From Chryseobacterium sp. (GTDB taxonomy: Bacteria > Bacteroidota > Bacteroidia > Flavobacteriales > Weeksellaceae), in the NCBI GenBank assembly GCA_031277615.1, contig JAITMC010000024.1, positions 24,965-88,964 of the forward strand: a stretch of 64,000 bases of DNA, in the 5' to 3' direction. A program made the translations under genes and the position numbers. Shown here in pieces: positions 24,440 through 33,591 of this stretch (the stretch's first letter is position 1; each line of letters begins with the position of its first letter). The notes beneath the pieces were generated by a model. The model ran no database searches. It saw only the letters and a list, made by a program, of their open reading frames with translations, and was not told where the DNA came from.

Positions 24440-24940
24440 TTACAACTCATCGGTCTTGATCTTCTCATACGTCTGAAAACAGAAATCATATTGATTTTTT
24501 TCATCTTTTTCGTGGTATACCTCATCTGTTTTTTTCCAGATCTTAGGATCTATTTTCGGGAAGAAGGTATCTGCTTCAAGATCGGCTTTCACCAGAGTGA
24601 CTTCTAACCGGTCAACGATATTCATGGTTTGTTCATAAATATTTCCGCCCCCGATAATGAAAACATTTTCGTCGATCTTTTTGGCAAATTTTACAGCTTC
24701 TTTAATGCTGCCTACAATCAGAATCCCCTCTTCAAACCAGTCATTTTTTCTGGAAACAACAATATTGGTACGGTTAGGAAGTGGCTTCCCGATGCTTTCA
24801 TAGGTTTTTCTTCCCATGATCACAGGATGTCCGGAAGTCAATTCTTTAAAGTGTTTCAGATCCTTAGGAAGATGCCAGAGCAGTTTATTATCAAAACCGA
24901 TTTCATTCTTCTCTCCCATCGCTACCACGATTGTTGTCAT
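24440..24940 (-). CDS. folA: Dihydrofolate reductase
   Basis: A 166-residue dihydrofolate reductase that makes tetrahydrofolate with NADPH. Motifs: VVAMGEKNEIG (4-14), LLWHLPKDLKHFK, VIMGRKTYESIG and the late VFIIGGGNIYEQ. Length fits type I DHFR. The ATG at 24940 is preferred; the upstream in-frame codons overlap the -7 box TAATTTTG (24963-24956, minus strand). The lemA operon is divergent across a 72-nt interval. Confidence 0.9.
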   Translation of the reverse strand: MTTIVVAMGEKNEIGFDNKLLWHLPKDLKHFKELTSGHPVIMGRKTYESIGKPLPNRTNIVVSRKNDWFEEGILIVGSIKEAVKFAKKIDENVFIIGGGNIYEQTMNIVDRLEVTLVKADLEADTFFPKIDPKIWKKTDEVYHEKDEKNQYDFCFQTYEKIKTDEL

Positions 24941-24955
24941 TCTAATAATTTTCTG

Positions 24956-24963
24956 CAAAATTA
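24956..24963 (-). promoter_or_regulatory. folA -7 box (TAATTTTG)
   Basis: Exact TAnnTTTG match on the minus strand, 15 nt upstream of the folA ATG. It lies back to back with the lemA promoter on the other strand. Confidence 0.55.
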
Positions 24964-24975
24964 GCACATAATTTG

Positions 24976-24983
24976 TATATTTG
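24976..24983 (+). promoter_or_regulatory. lemA operon -7 box (TATATTTG)
   Basis: Exact match, 29 nt upstream of the lemA ATG at 25013. It precedes a three-gene operon ending in the terminator at 26869-26890. Confidence 0.55.
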
Positions 24984-25012
24984 ATTAGCACAAAAAATTA
25001 AAAAAATAAACT

Positions 25013-25624
25013 ATGAAAAATAAAGGCTGTCTGAGCGCAGGAACCATCGGTATTGCGCTGCTTATTATTCTTGCGGTGATTTTCTTCTGGGGAAAAAGCG
25101 GCTACAACAACTTTGTGAATAAAGAACAAAACGTAGATGCCAAATGGTCTAATATTGAGACTGTTTACCAAAAAAGAGCCAACCTTATTCCGAATCTGGA
25201 AAGAACCATCAAGTCGTATTCCAAATTTGAACAGGAAACATTAACGAAAGTAGTTGAAGCCCGCTCTAATGCAACTTCCATTAAAATTGACCCTACCAAC
25301 ATGACTGAAGCCGATATGGCAAAATTCCAGGCGGCACAGGGTGAGTTATCCGGAGCATTAAGCAGATTGATGGCTGTGGTGGAGTCTTATCCCAATTTAA
25401 AGGCAGACCAGCAGTACATTAATTTCCAGAGAGAATATACTGCGATTGAAAACAGCATCAGAACCGAAACGGTTTATTACAACGACGCTGCAAAAGATTA
25501 CAATACGTCTATCAAAACATTCCCGAACAATATTCTGGCAAACTTCACCAACTTTAAGGAAAAACCTTATTTCAAGGCTGAAGCCGGGGCCAACAAAGCT
25601 CCTGAAGTATTTAAAGATGAATAA
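25013..25624 (+). CDS. LemA family protein
   Basis: A 203-residue LemA protein: one N-terminal transmembrane helix (about 8-26) then a helical bundle with the family's YNNFVNKEQNVDAKWSNIE and RANLIPNLE segments, ending in FNTYIKTFPNNI-type residues and a cytoplasmic or periplasmic tail. LemA genes are commonly next to TPM-domain genes, as here. Its biochemical role is unknown, though membrane stress and cell-envelope functions have been proposed. First gene of an operon; it overlaps the next by 8 nt. Confidence 0.9.
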   Translation: MKNKGCLSAGTIGIALLIILAVIFFWGKSGYNNFVNKEQNVDAKWSNIETVYQKRANLIPNLERTIKSYSKFEQETLTKVVEARSNATSIKIDPTNMTEADMAKFQAAQGELSGALSRLMAVVESYPNLKADQQYINFQREYTAIENSIRTETVYYNDAAKDYNTSIKTFPNNILANFTNFKEKPYFKAEAGANKAPEVFKDE

Positions 25625-26045
25625 ATTTCTGACCCATCAGCAGATCGGTTCCCTTGTGGAAGCCATTCAGTCGGCGGAAGAACATTCTACAGGCGAGATC
25701 AGAGTGCACATAGACTCTAATACGGAAGAAAAGAATGCCCAAACAGCATTTGAAGTATTCAGAGAACTCTGTATGAATAAAACCACTGACAGGAATGCAG
25801 TGCTTTTTCATGTGAATTTTGAAAAAAGATACCTCACCATCATCGGTGATATCGGAATCCATGATAAAGTACAACAATCCTATTGGGATCATCTTCATGA
25901 TTACATCACTGCTGAATTTGCCAAAGGAAATTATTATCAGGCGCTGAAAAGTGCCATTCTGGAAACCGGTATTGAACTCAAAAAATATTTTCCCGTAAAG
26001 GGAGAAAACCCCAACCAGCTCTCTAATGAAATTACGTTCTCTTAA
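25617..26045 (+). CDS. Short TPM-domain protein
   Basis: A 142-residue protein consisting almost entirely of a TPM-type domain (the fold of TPM_phosphatase/Repair_PSII proteins): LVEAIQSAEEHSTGEIRVHI, FHVNFEKRYLTIIGDIGI and IELKKYFPV segments. It has no signal peptide or membrane helix, unlike its downstream paralogue. The ATG at 25617 overlaps the end of lemA and its end overlaps the next start, so translation is probably coupled. Function unknown; the context suggests cell-envelope quality control. Confidence 0.82.
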   Translation: MNKFLTHQQIGSLVEAIQSAEEHSTGEIRVHIDSNTEEKNAQTAFEVFRELCMNKTTDRNAVLFHVNFEKRYLTIIGDIGIHDKVQQSYWDHLHDYITAEFAKGNYYQALKSAILETGIELKKYFPVKGENPNQLSNEITFS

Positions 26046-26844
26046 AATAGTATTTTCATTGTTCCTTCTCTGCTTTTACTCTTTGGTATCAGCACAGTAT
26101 ACCATACCCCAAAAACCGGCGGTTCTTTACCCCGTTTACGATCAGGCAGGGCTGCTTAGCGAGCAGGAAAAAAATGAACTGAACCGTAAGCTGATCAGTT
26201 TTGCCGATTCTACCTCAACGGAAATTGAAGTAATCATCATTCCGTCTACCAAAGGAGAAGATGTCAACTTTCTGGCTACGATGTTCGGTGAGAAATGGGG
26301 AATCGGAAAAAAAGGGGTTGATAACGGAGTCGTTTTTCTGATTGCTTCAGAAGACCACACCATGGCTATTCAGCAGGGAAGAGCTGTTGAACAGTACCTC
26401 ACCGCTTCCGTTGCAGGCCAGATTCTGGATTATATCGTTACCCCTCATTTCAAACAGGGTAACTGGTATGAAGGGATCAACCGCGGTACCTCAGCGATCA
26501 TGGAAGCGGTGGAAGGGAAATTCAAACCAACAGAAACCTCATCTCCTTCCGGAGACGGAAGTGCTTTAAAAATAGTGATCATTGCATTCGTAATCTTCAT
26601 TATTATAGCGCTACTCTTCGGAAATAAAGGCGGAGGCCGTGGTGGCGGTGGAAATTATGACGATGACGATGTCATCATTACCAGAAGAGGACGCAGAAAT
26701 TACCCCGGCGGATTTTTCCCTTTCCCGGGTGGCTTCGGTGGCGGAGGTTTCGGAGGTGGCAGTTCAGGCGGCGGCGGTGGCGGTTTCGGAGGCTTTGGCG
26801 GTGGCGGAAGCTTCGGAGGCGGTGGTGCATCCGGCGGATGGTAA
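26026..26844 (+). CDS. Membrane-anchored TPM-domain protein (YgcG-like) with glycine-rich tail
   Basis: A 272-residue protein: signal peptide (ends VSAQ), a TPM domain (about 35-165), one transmembrane helix (about 184-200), then a basic RRGRRN segment and a 60-residue glycine-rich tail of FGGGG- and GGFGG-type repeats. This architecture matches YgcG/beta-propeller-free TPM proteins paired with LemA; it likely faces the periplasm. The tail is low complexity and the reverse strand mirrors it as a proline-rich frame, which is an artefact. Last gene of the lemA operon. Confidence 0.88.
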   Translation: MKLRSLKIVFSLFLLCFYSLVSAQYTIPQKPAVLYPVYDQAGLLSEQEKNELNRKLISFADSTSTEIEVIIIPSTKGEDVNFLATMFGEKWGIGKKGVDNGVVFLIASEDHTMAIQQGRAVEQYLTASVAGQILDYIVTPHFKQGNWYEGINRGTSAIMEAVEGKFKPTETSSPSGDGSALKIVIIAFVIFIIIALLFGNKGGGRGGGGNYDDDDVIITRRGRRNYPGGFFPFPGGFGGGGFGGGSSGGGGGGFGGFGGGGSFGGGGASGGW

Positions 26845-26868
26845 AATAAAATATTCAGCAATCTATAT

Positions 26869-26890
26869 AATCGGACTAAACAGTCCGATT
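26869..26890 (+). terminator. Terminator of the lemA operon
   Basis: AATCGGACT (26869-26877) pairs with AGTCCGATT (26882-26890), followed by a T-run to about 26895. Confidence 0.85.
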
Positions 26891-27033
26891 TTTTATTTAA
26901 AACATTAAAAACTAAACCTTTCTTTGTCTTTTTTAACGTTAAATTCAATTTTATATATTAAAAAATTAACAAAACATATCAAAAACTACGGTTAATTCAA
27001 TATTTTTTCACTATATTTACTGAAAACAGGTTT

Positions 27034-27555
27034 ATGAAGAAGACGTTGGTAGTTTTTGCCCATCCCTATCTGGAGCATTCCAATTCGAACGTGGAACTCA
27101 TCAATTTCTACGTTCGTCACCAGCATTATACTTTAAGAGATCTTTACGAAGAATATCCTGATTTTCATATTGCCGCCTTCAGAGAAAGAAAACGCCTGAA
27201 AAACTACGACCGCTTTATTTTCCAGTTTCCTCTGATCTGGTTCGGAATGCCGCCATTGCTGAGATTATGGATCGACGAAGTCTTTGACAGAGACTGGCTG
27301 AAGGAAGGGGAAGAAAATCCTTTGGAAGGAAAGGAAGTCTACATTCTGATCACAACCGGCGGAAAAGAAAGATCTTTCAGCAAAAACGGAACCTATCAGT
27401 ATACCGTGGATGAGCTTATCAGCGGACTTATTGTATCCTTAAAGGTTTTCAAAGCAGATATCAGGCATATCAAAATTGTATACGAAGCCAATAAACTCAG
27501 TAAAAAAGAAATCATTTTACATAAAAAAGAATTTTCAGAACTTTTGAATCAGTAG
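27034..27555 (+). CDS. KefF/YwrO-like NAD(P)H quinone oxidoreductase
   Basis: A 173-residue flavodoxin-fold oxidoreductase of the KefF/MdaB group: VVFAHPYLEHSNSN near the N-terminus, FIFQFPLIWFGMPPLLRLWIDEVF in the middle, then VYILITTGG. These proteins reduce quinones with FMN and NAD(P)H; KefF also activates KefC. The KefC-like gene follows 3 nt after the stop, so they are probably co-transcribed and functionally linked in electrophile or methylglyoxal protection. Confidence 0.85.
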   Translation: MKKTLVVFAHPYLEHSNSNVELINFYVRHQHYTLRDLYEEYPDFHIAAFRERKRLKNYDRFIFQFPLIWFGMPPLLRLWIDEVFDRDWLKEGEENPLEGKEVYILITTGGKERSFSKNGTYQYTVDELISGLIVSLKVFKADIRHIKIVYEANKLSKKEIILHKKEFSELLNQ

Positions 27556-27558
27556 CCC

Positions 27559-29442
27559 ATGGAATCCACCTTAGCAATGAACACATTAATTTTTCTGGGA
27601 GTAGCCATCATTATGGTACCACTCGCCAGAAAATTCGGACTGAGTTCTGTGATCGGCTATATTCTGGGCGGGATCATTATCGGGCCTTATGTTTTAAGAC
27701 TTACGGGAAAAGATGTGAATGACATTATGCACGCCAGCGAATTCGGGGTCATCATGCTTCTCTTTCTGGTAGGCCTGGAGCTGGAACCCCGGAAGTTCTG
27801 GGAAATGCGGAAGAAAATAATGGGACTGGGATTCACCCAGATGGTTCTCACCATTTCCCTGCTGTTTCTGGTATTCATCAGTGCAGGATGGAGGATAGAT
27901 AAAGCGGTTGCGGTAGCCATGTGTTTTGCACTTTCTTCTACAGCAATTGTTTTGCAGACCCTTCAGGAGAAAAATAATTTTAAGACTATGGCAGGAGAAG
28001 CCTCCTTCTCTACCCTTCTTTTTCAGGATATTGCTGTCATCCCTATCCTGGCTATCCTTCCAATTATCGCCAATTATAAAGCCAGACATCACGATAATGA
28101 AATTCAGATCCTGATCCAGAAGCTTCCCGAATGGCTTCAGGCCGGAACCGTTATCTTTGGAGTGGCATTTTTAATCCTTTTAGGCAGGTATGTATTTGTT
28201 CCGTTTTTAAGATATGTTTCCAAATCCGGAATGACGGAACTTCTCACCGCTTCTTCCCTGTTTCTTGTGATTGGGGTTTCTGAGCTGATGGTAGCAATCG
28301 GGCTTTCTCCTGCTTTAGGTGCTTTCCTTGCCGGTGTAATGCTTGCCAACAGTGAGTTCCGCCATGAACTGGAAGCACAGATCAATCCTTTTAAAGGTCT
28401 TTTACTGGCTGTTTTCTTCGTCAGTGTAGGATCAACGATCAATTTCAATATCATCCGGCAGGATCCGGTATTTATTTTCAGTACGGTGCTGGCAGTATTG
28501 CTGGTTAAGTTTATCGTTTTATATGCTATCGGAAAGTTTTTCAGAATCGATACTCCTCAGAGTCTGTTTTATGCATTTGCCCTTTCTCAGGTAGGAGAAT
28601 TTGCTTTTGTTCTGATCAATTATGCTTCAGACCTTTATCTTTTAGGTCCTGAAATGAATGCGCAGATGATGGCCGTTACTGCAATCACCATGTGTATTAC
28701 TCCTATCCTTCTGATCATTAATGATAAATTGATTACCCCGAAATTCATTAAAGAGGTTCCGGAAGGAGAGCACGACTTCAATATTCTGGACAGCGATGTA
28801 AGTCAGAAAAAGATCATTATTGTAGGTTTCGGACATTTCGGAAGCACAGTAGGACGCCTTTTAAAGGCCAATAAAATTTCAGCTACTATTCTGGACCGGG
28901 ATTCAGACCGTGTGAAGCTGCTGAGAAGCTACGGCTTCAAGGTTTATTACGGAGATGCTACAAGAATTCCTATTTTAAGGGCGGCAGGGATTGAAGATGC
29001 CGAGGTTCTGGTCTTATGTCTTGATGATCCTGATGACAATAAATTTATTGCTGATCTTGTCCGGGAACACTATCCGAAAGTAAAAATATTTGTACGGGCC
29101 AAGAACAGAATTGATGCCTACAATTACCTTAATAACGGCATCAACAATATCTACCGGGAAACATTGGGGACCGCCGTAGATATGGCTGTAGATGTACTCC
29201 ACGAAGCGGGAATGAGAAAATATGCGGCAAGACGTCTCGGACAAAGATTTATGGCTATTGATAAAGCTTCGATCCGGAAACTGGCCAGAATGAAAGAAGA
29301 AGATGATGTAGTCCTGTTTACCACAAAAGAAATCCTCCAGCGTGAGGAGGAATTACTGGCTTATGACAATCTGAATTTTGATAACAGAAGCTGGGAAGGC
29401 TCCTCATCCGCAGAAGATGAAGACGAGGAGATCCCTGATTGA
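27559..29442 (+). CDS. CPA2-family K+/H+ antiporter with RCK domain (KefB/KefC-like)
   Basis: A 627-residue transporter. The first ~390 residues contain 12-13 transmembrane helices with the CPA2 signatures (GYILGGIIIGPYVL, LVGLELEPRKF, ALSSTAIVLQTL, SPALGAFLAGVMLANSEF). A cytosolic RCK/TrkA-N domain follows at about 412-530 with the GFGHFGSTVGRLL nucleotide motif, and a charged acidic tail closes the protein. Such systems export K+ in exchange for H+ when gated by ligands. The companion KefF-like protein directly upstream fits the Kef-type pair. Its last base is one nt from the stop of the convergent head-GIN gene. Confidence 0.88.
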   Translation: MESTLAMNTLIFLGVAIIMVPLARKFGLSSVIGYILGGIIIGPYVLRLTGKDVNDIMHASEFGVIMLLFLVGLELEPRKFWEMRKKIMGLGFTQMVLTISLLFLVFISAGWRIDKAVAVAMCFALSSTAIVLQTLQEKNNFKTMAGEASFSTLLFQDIAVIPILAILPIIANYKARHHDNEIQILIQKLPEWLQAGTVIFGVAFLILLGRYVFVPFLRYVSKSGMTELLTASSLFLVIGVSELMVAIGLSPALGAFLAGVMLANSEFRHELEAQINPFKGLLLAVFFVSVGSTINFNIIRQDPVFIFSTVLAVLLVKFIVLYAIGKFFRIDTPQSLFYAFALSQVGEFAFVLINYASDLYLLGPEMNAQMMAVTAITMCITPILLIINDKLITPKFIKEVPEGEHDFNILDSDVSQKKIIIVGFGHFGSTVGRLLKANKISATILDRDSDRVKLLRSYGFKVYYGDATRIPILRAAGIEDAEVLVLCLDDPDDNKFIADLVREHYPKVKIFVRAKNRIDAYNYLNNGINNIYRETLGTAVDMAVDVLHEAGMRKYAARRLGQRFMAIDKASIRKLARMKEEDDVVLFTTKEILQREEELLAYDNLNFDNRSWEGSSSAEDEDEEIPD

Positions 29443-29443
29443 T

Positions 29444-30259
29444 TTATTGGATGCTTACGCTTCCGCCACTGCTTTCTTCTTTGGTAACATTCTGAAGCGG
29501 ACCTTTTTTGGAAATATTTACACTTCCGCCTGAAGAGGCTTCTGCTTTCACACTGGAAATAGCACTGATCTGTACACTGGCTCCACTGGATGCCTCCGCT
29601 TTTACATGATCTGCAATAACTCCGGCTGCGGAAACACTGCTTCCTGAAGATGAGCTGATGTCTGCATTTTTTGTTTTTCCTGAAATATCAATACTGGCTC
29701 CTGAAGAGGCATCAACATCAAGATCCACCGCCCATATTTTTCCGCTGAAATTACTGCTGCTGTCTACTGAAATATCAAAATCATTGGCTTCAAGATTCCC
29801 AGAAATGTTTCCTGCACTGGATATTTCAATATCGGTTTTATCCTGAGTGAACTTATCTTTTACGGTAATCTTTGCCGCAGAGTTGGCATTCAGTTTGGTA
29901 AAATCTTTGGTGTAAATCTTTGCGGTCACTTTATTGATGTTCATCACCCTGATTCCCGGTTTGTAGTGAATATGCAGTTTTCCTCCGCTATTATCCACAA
30001 GGATCTCATTGATGATATTTTCAGGAGCAGAAATAACCACTCTTTCCGTCTCAGATTTGATGATCTCTGCATCGATGGCCTGTGAAACTTCGATCTCGTC
30101 AAAATCACCGGTGAATTCTTTCTGCTTGACAGGGCCACTTTCTGTGTTGATCACTTTTTCTACCCAGCCGCTTTTTTCTCTGTTCTTTTTCTCATGTCTT
30201 TCGTTGCATGAGGCTAACAGCACGAAGGCTGACAAAATAAAAAGGGTCCTTGATTTCAT
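29444..30259 (-). CDS. Head GIN domain (DUF2807) lipoprotein
   Basis: A 271-residue lipoprotein with a lipobox at LLASC (C18). Most of it is a right-handed beta-helix-like head-GIN domain with many short Ser/Asn/Gly turns and SSG repeats in the second half (ASSGASVQI, SSGGSVNIS). DUF2807 proteins are common in Bacteroidota, often extracytoplasmic; no activity known. It converges on the antiporter gene with only one intergenic nucleotide, so no room is left for a separate terminator. Confidence 0.85.
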   Translation of the reverse strand: MKSRTLFILSAFVLLASCNERHEKKNREKSGWVEKVINTESGPVKQKEFTGDFDEIEVSQAIDAEIIKSETERVVISAPENIINEILVDNSGGKLHIHYKPGIRVMNINKVTAKIYTKDFTKLNANSAAKITVKDKFTQDKTDIEISSAGNISGNLEANDFDISVDSSSNFSGKIWAVDLDVDASSGASIDISGKTKNADISSSSGSSVSAAGVIADHVKAEASSGASVQISAISSVKAEASSGGSVNISKKGPLQNVTKEESSGGSVSIQ

Positions 30260-30317
30260 GTTTACTGCTTTTATAAATTAAGTTTTAATATCTTTATACT
30301 TTAATAACAACTAATTT

Positions 30318-32459
30318 ATGAAAAATATTTCATCGGTATTGTTAATTTCTGCTCTGGCATTTAACCAATCTTGTACTACAATGAAGAAAACCGATACACA
30401 ACAGGAAGTTCCTGTTACCGATCCGTCCTTGTCTTCAAATCCTTTTATGAAGAAAAGTAAGCTTCAGTACGAAGCCCCGGAATTCGATAAAATTAAAAAT
30501 GAACATTTCAAACCGGCCTTCGATTTCGGACTAAAACAGCATGACGCTGAAATCCTGAAGATCGCCAATAACCCGGACGCCCCTACATTTGAAAATACGA
30601 TTGTTGCCCTTGAAAAAAGCGGCGAGGTTCTGAAAAGAGCACTTATTGTATTCTCAAATCTTACCAGCGCCAATACAAATCCTACGCTTCAGGCTCTGGA
30701 TGAGGAATATGCTCCTATATTTGCCGCTCATTCGGATAAAATGTATCTGAATGAAAATCTGTACAAAAGAATAAAAGCAATTAAAGAAGACGGACTGGAT
30801 GCTGAAGGAAAAAGACTGGTACAGTATTATCAGCAGAATTTTGAAATTGCCGGTGCCAATCTTTCGGCTGCGGATAAAGAAAAGCTGAAGCAGATCAACC
30901 AGGAACTGGCTTCCCTTTCTACCCAATACGCCAATAAATTATTAGAAGCAAGAAAGCAGGGAGGTGTATTCTTTTCTGATGCGAAAGAACTGGACGGACT
31001 TTCTGCTGATGAAATTGCAGCAGCGGCGGCAGATGCTAAGACGGCCGGACAACCCGGAAAATACCTTCTTGCTCTTCAGAATACCACCCAGCAGCCGCTT
31101 CTTCAGAATATGAAAAACAGGGCTTCGAGAGAAAAACTGTTTAAGGCATCATGGCAGAGAGCTGAAAAAGGTGATGCAAGTGATACCAGAGAAACTATTG
31201 AAAAACTGGCAGCATTAAGACTGAAAAAAGCCCAGGTTTTAGGTAAAAAAAGCTTCGCCGACTGGAAACTTCAGGATCAGATGGCCAAAACACCTGAAGC
31301 CGCAGTGAAATTAATGAATCAGATTGCTTCTCCCGCTGTAGAAACGGCAAAACGTGAGGCTAAAGATATTCAGGACCTGATCGATCAGCAGAAAGGAGGT
31401 TTCAAGGTAGAACCATGGGACTGGAACTATTACGCGGAGCAGGTAAGAAAAGCTAAATACGATCTTGACGAAAACCAGATCAAACCTTATTTTGAAGTGA
31501 CTACCGTTCTGGAAAAAGGAGTTTTCTATGCAGCAGAAAAATTCTACGGACTTACCTTCAAAAAGAGAACCGATCTTCCGGTGTATCATCCTGATGTGGT
31601 AACCTATGAGGTTTTCGATCACGACGGAAAATCTATTGCCATTTACTACCTGGATTTCTATACCAGAGATTCTAAAAACGGAGGAGCGTGGATGAGCAAC
31701 TTTGTTGAGCAGTCTTATCTTTTAGGAACAAAACCTGTTATTGTCAACTGTTACAATTACCAGAAACCGGCACCGGGAAAACCATCCCTGATCAGCTATG
31801 ATGATGTGTCTACGATGTTCCATGAATTCGGACACTCTATCCACGGAATGTTTGCCAGCCAGAAATATCCTTCTCTTTCAGGGACCAATGTTCCGAGAGA
31901 TTTTGTAGAATTCCCATCACAGATCAATGAGCATTGGGCTTTAGATCCTGTTGTTCTTAAAAATTATGCTATTCATTATCAGACCAAACAACCTATTCCT
32001 CAGGCTTTGGTAGATAAGATCAAGAAGGCAGCCACCTTCAATCAGGGATACATGACGACGGAACTTGTTTCTGCGGCAGCTCTGGATATGGACTGGCATA
32101 CGGTAACCAATGAAAGCCAGCTGATCCCGGTTTTAGATTTTGAAAAGCAGTCTTTAGCCAGCCACGGATTTACCCTGGCAACCGTGCCTCCAAGATATCA
32201 CACTCCTTACTTTGCCCACATCTGGGGTGGAGGTTACTCTGCAGGATATTACGCTTATCTATGGTCTGAAACCCTTGATAATGATGCATGGGAATGGATC
32301 AAAAATAACGGTGGACTGACAAGAGAAAACGGCGACCGTTTCAGAAAGTATATTCTTTCTGTAGGAAATTCCGTAGATCTTAACCAGGCCTTCAGAGATT
32401 TCACAGGACATGATCCGGATATCAAACCTTTACTAAGAAACAGAGGGTTTATAAAATAA
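30318..32459 (+). CDS. M3-family zinc metallopeptidase, peptidyl-dipeptidase Dcp-like
   Basis: A 713-residue M3 peptidase. HEFGH at 502-506 is the zinc-binding motif, and the third ligand glutamate lies in the downstream EFPSQINEHW segment. The N-terminal helical domain is typical. The signal-like start NQSCTTMKK (C19) suggests a periplasmic lipoprotein, as for many Bacteroidota Dcp proteins. It degrades peptides, probably by removing C-terminal dipeptides. The terminator follows the stop. Confidence 0.9.
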   Translation: MKNISSVLLISALAFNQSCTTMKKTDTQQEVPVTDPSLSSNPFMKKSKLQYEAPEFDKIKNEHFKPAFDFGLKQHDAEILKIANNPDAPTFENTIVALEKSGEVLKRALIVFSNLTSANTNPTLQALDEEYAPIFAAHSDKMYLNENLYKRIKAIKEDGLDAEGKRLVQYYQQNFEIAGANLSAADKEKLKQINQELASLSTQYANKLLEARKQGGVFFSDAKELDGLSADEIAAAAADAKTAGQPGKYLLALQNTTQQPLLQNMKNRASREKLFKASWQRAEKGDASDTRETIEKLAALRLKKAQVLGKKSFADWKLQDQMAKTPEAAVKLMNQIASPAVETAKREAKDIQDLIDQQKGGFKVEPWDWNYYAEQVRKAKYDLDENQIKPYFEVTTVLEKGVFYAAEKFYGLTFKKRTDLPVYHPDVVTYEVFDHDGKSIAIYYLDFYTRDSKNGGAWMSNFVEQSYLLGTKPVIVNCYNYQKPAPGKPSLISYDDVSTMFHEFGHSIHGMFASQKYPSLSGTNVPRDFVEFPSQINEHWALDPVVLKNYAIHYQTKQPIPQALVDKIKKAATFNQGYMTTELVSAAALDMDWHTVTNESQLIPVLDFEKQSLASHGFTLATVPPRYHTPYFAHIWGGGYSAGYYAYLWSETLDNDAWEWIKNNGGLTRENGDRFRKYILSVGNSVDLNQAFRDFTGHDPDIKPLLRNRGFIK

Positions 32460-32466
32460 ATCAACG

Positions 32467-32491
32467 GAAGCATTCTTTATAAGAGTGCTTC
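32467..32491 (+). terminator. Terminator of the M3 peptidase gene
   Basis: GAAGCATTCT (32467-32476) pairs with AGAGTGCTTC (32482-32491) including one G-U, followed by TTTTTTTATTC. Confidence 0.8.
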
Positions 32492-32549
32492 TTTTTTTAT
32501 TCTTGTCATAATTAAGTTCCGGTCAAAGCACATTTCTACTGAGATTTAG

Positions 32550-32557
32550 TATTTTTG
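32550..32557 (+). promoter_or_regulatory. -7 box of the YchJ-like gene (TATTTTTG)
   Basis: Exact TAnnTTTG match, 26 nt upstream of the ATG at 32584. It excludes the earlier in-frame start. Confidence 0.6.
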
Positions 32558-32583
32558 TGGCATTAATTTTAAATAAAAATAAG

Positions 32584-32961
32584 ATGGACTGTCCCTGCTG
32601 TTCGGGTAAATCGTATGAAGAATGCTGCAGCCCTTATCACAAAGGAGAGCAACACGCTCCCACTGCTGAAGCTTTAATGCGTTCCCGCTTTTCTGCCTTT
32701 GCCATTCCGAATGGAGAATACCTGATGGAAACTACCCTACCCGGAAAACGGAAGCATCATGATAAAGACGATCTTCAGGAATGGGGTGAAATCAATCAAT
32801 GGACAAAACTGGAAATTATCCGTACTCCCGCTCTAAACCATGTGGAGTTCAAGGCCTATTATACTGATCAGGATGGCCAACAGCAGATCCACCACGAGTT
32901 TTCCGTATTTCAGAAAATGAACGACCGCTGGTATTATGTTTCAGGCGAATTTTTAAGTTAA
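32584..32961 (+). CDS. YchJ/UPF0225-like SEC-C motif protein
   Basis: A 125-residue protein with an N-terminal SEC-C-like zinc motif (CPCCSGKSYEECC, residues 3-15) and a YchJ/NTF2-like domain (PTAEALMRSRFSAF, then KLEIIRTPALNHVEFKAYY and WYYVSGEFL). The family is widespread but without known function. It is upstream of two secreted proteins of unknown function; the three could be co-transcribed. Confidence 0.85.
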   Translation: MDCPCCSGKSYEECCSPYHKGEQHAPTAEALMRSRFSAFAIPNGEYLMETTLPGKRKHHDKDDLQEWGEINQWTKLEIIRTPALNHVEFKAYYTDQDGQQQIHHEFSVFQKMNDRWYYVSGEFLS

Positions 32962-32967
32962 CAAGAT

Positions 32968-33564
32968 ATGAAGAAGATAATTTACATGACGCTGATGCTG
33001 ATGCTGATTTGCAGCTTCAGTTTTCTCCGTGCACAGAGCAACGAGGATAAAAAGCAGATTTCGGCTGCAGTAACGGATATCCTGAAAGGTTTCCAGACTA
33101 AAAATGCAGCTCTCCTGAACCAATATGTGAGTGAGAAATACGAGGTCGGAATCCTTTTCAGAAGTGCCGGTGATCTGGGTTTTGTTCTCAATGAAGAAGT
33201 GGATTTCGGAAGGTCTTTAGGATATATTCAGAAAGCATGGGCTATCCGTAATCAGTTTCCTGTACAGTTCGGACAGGCTCCTGAGTATGACCGTAAAAAT
33301 AAAAAATGGAAAAAAGAAGGTTTGTCGGCAGAGCTGAATTCCAATATCGTTAATAGCTATGCAGATCAGTTTCCGGAACTGTATTCGGTGAAAGATCAGG
33401 AGATTTTCAGAATCAATGCTGATCCTAAAAATACGGTTTTTGTGACGCTTGCTGAAAACTCTCAGGAAAAGGCTCCCATCAACGGATTCAGATGTATTCT
33501 TACCAAAATAGGTTCACAGTGGTATCTTACTTTCATCGACGTCACAGAATATGACGCTGAATAA
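32968..33564 (+). CDS. Secreted hypothetical protein
   Basis: A 198-residue protein with a signal peptide (cleavage near LRAQ, residue 23). The mature part is mostly helix then beta strands, with an NTF2/DUF-like look (ITKIGSQWYLTFIDV at the end), but I cannot name a family. It starts 6 nt after the YchJ-like gene. Confidence 0.6.
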   Translation: MKKIIYMTLMLMLICSFSFLRAQSNEDKKQISAAVTDILKGFQTKNAALLNQYVSEKYEVGILFRSAGDLGFVLNEEVDFGRSLGYIQKAWAIRNQFPVQFGQAPEYDRKNKKWKKEGLSAELNSNIVNSYADQFPELYSVKDQEIFRINADPKNTVFVTLAENSQEKAPINGFRCILTKIGSQWYLTFIDVTEYDAE

Positions 33565-33591
33565 TTCCCAAACGACGCTCAAAATATATTT

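Noticed and set aside
26700-26948. A proline-rich minus-strand frame opposite the glycine-rich tail
   Set aside because: It is the complement of the GGT/GGC-rich coding tail of the TPM protein; no independent support.
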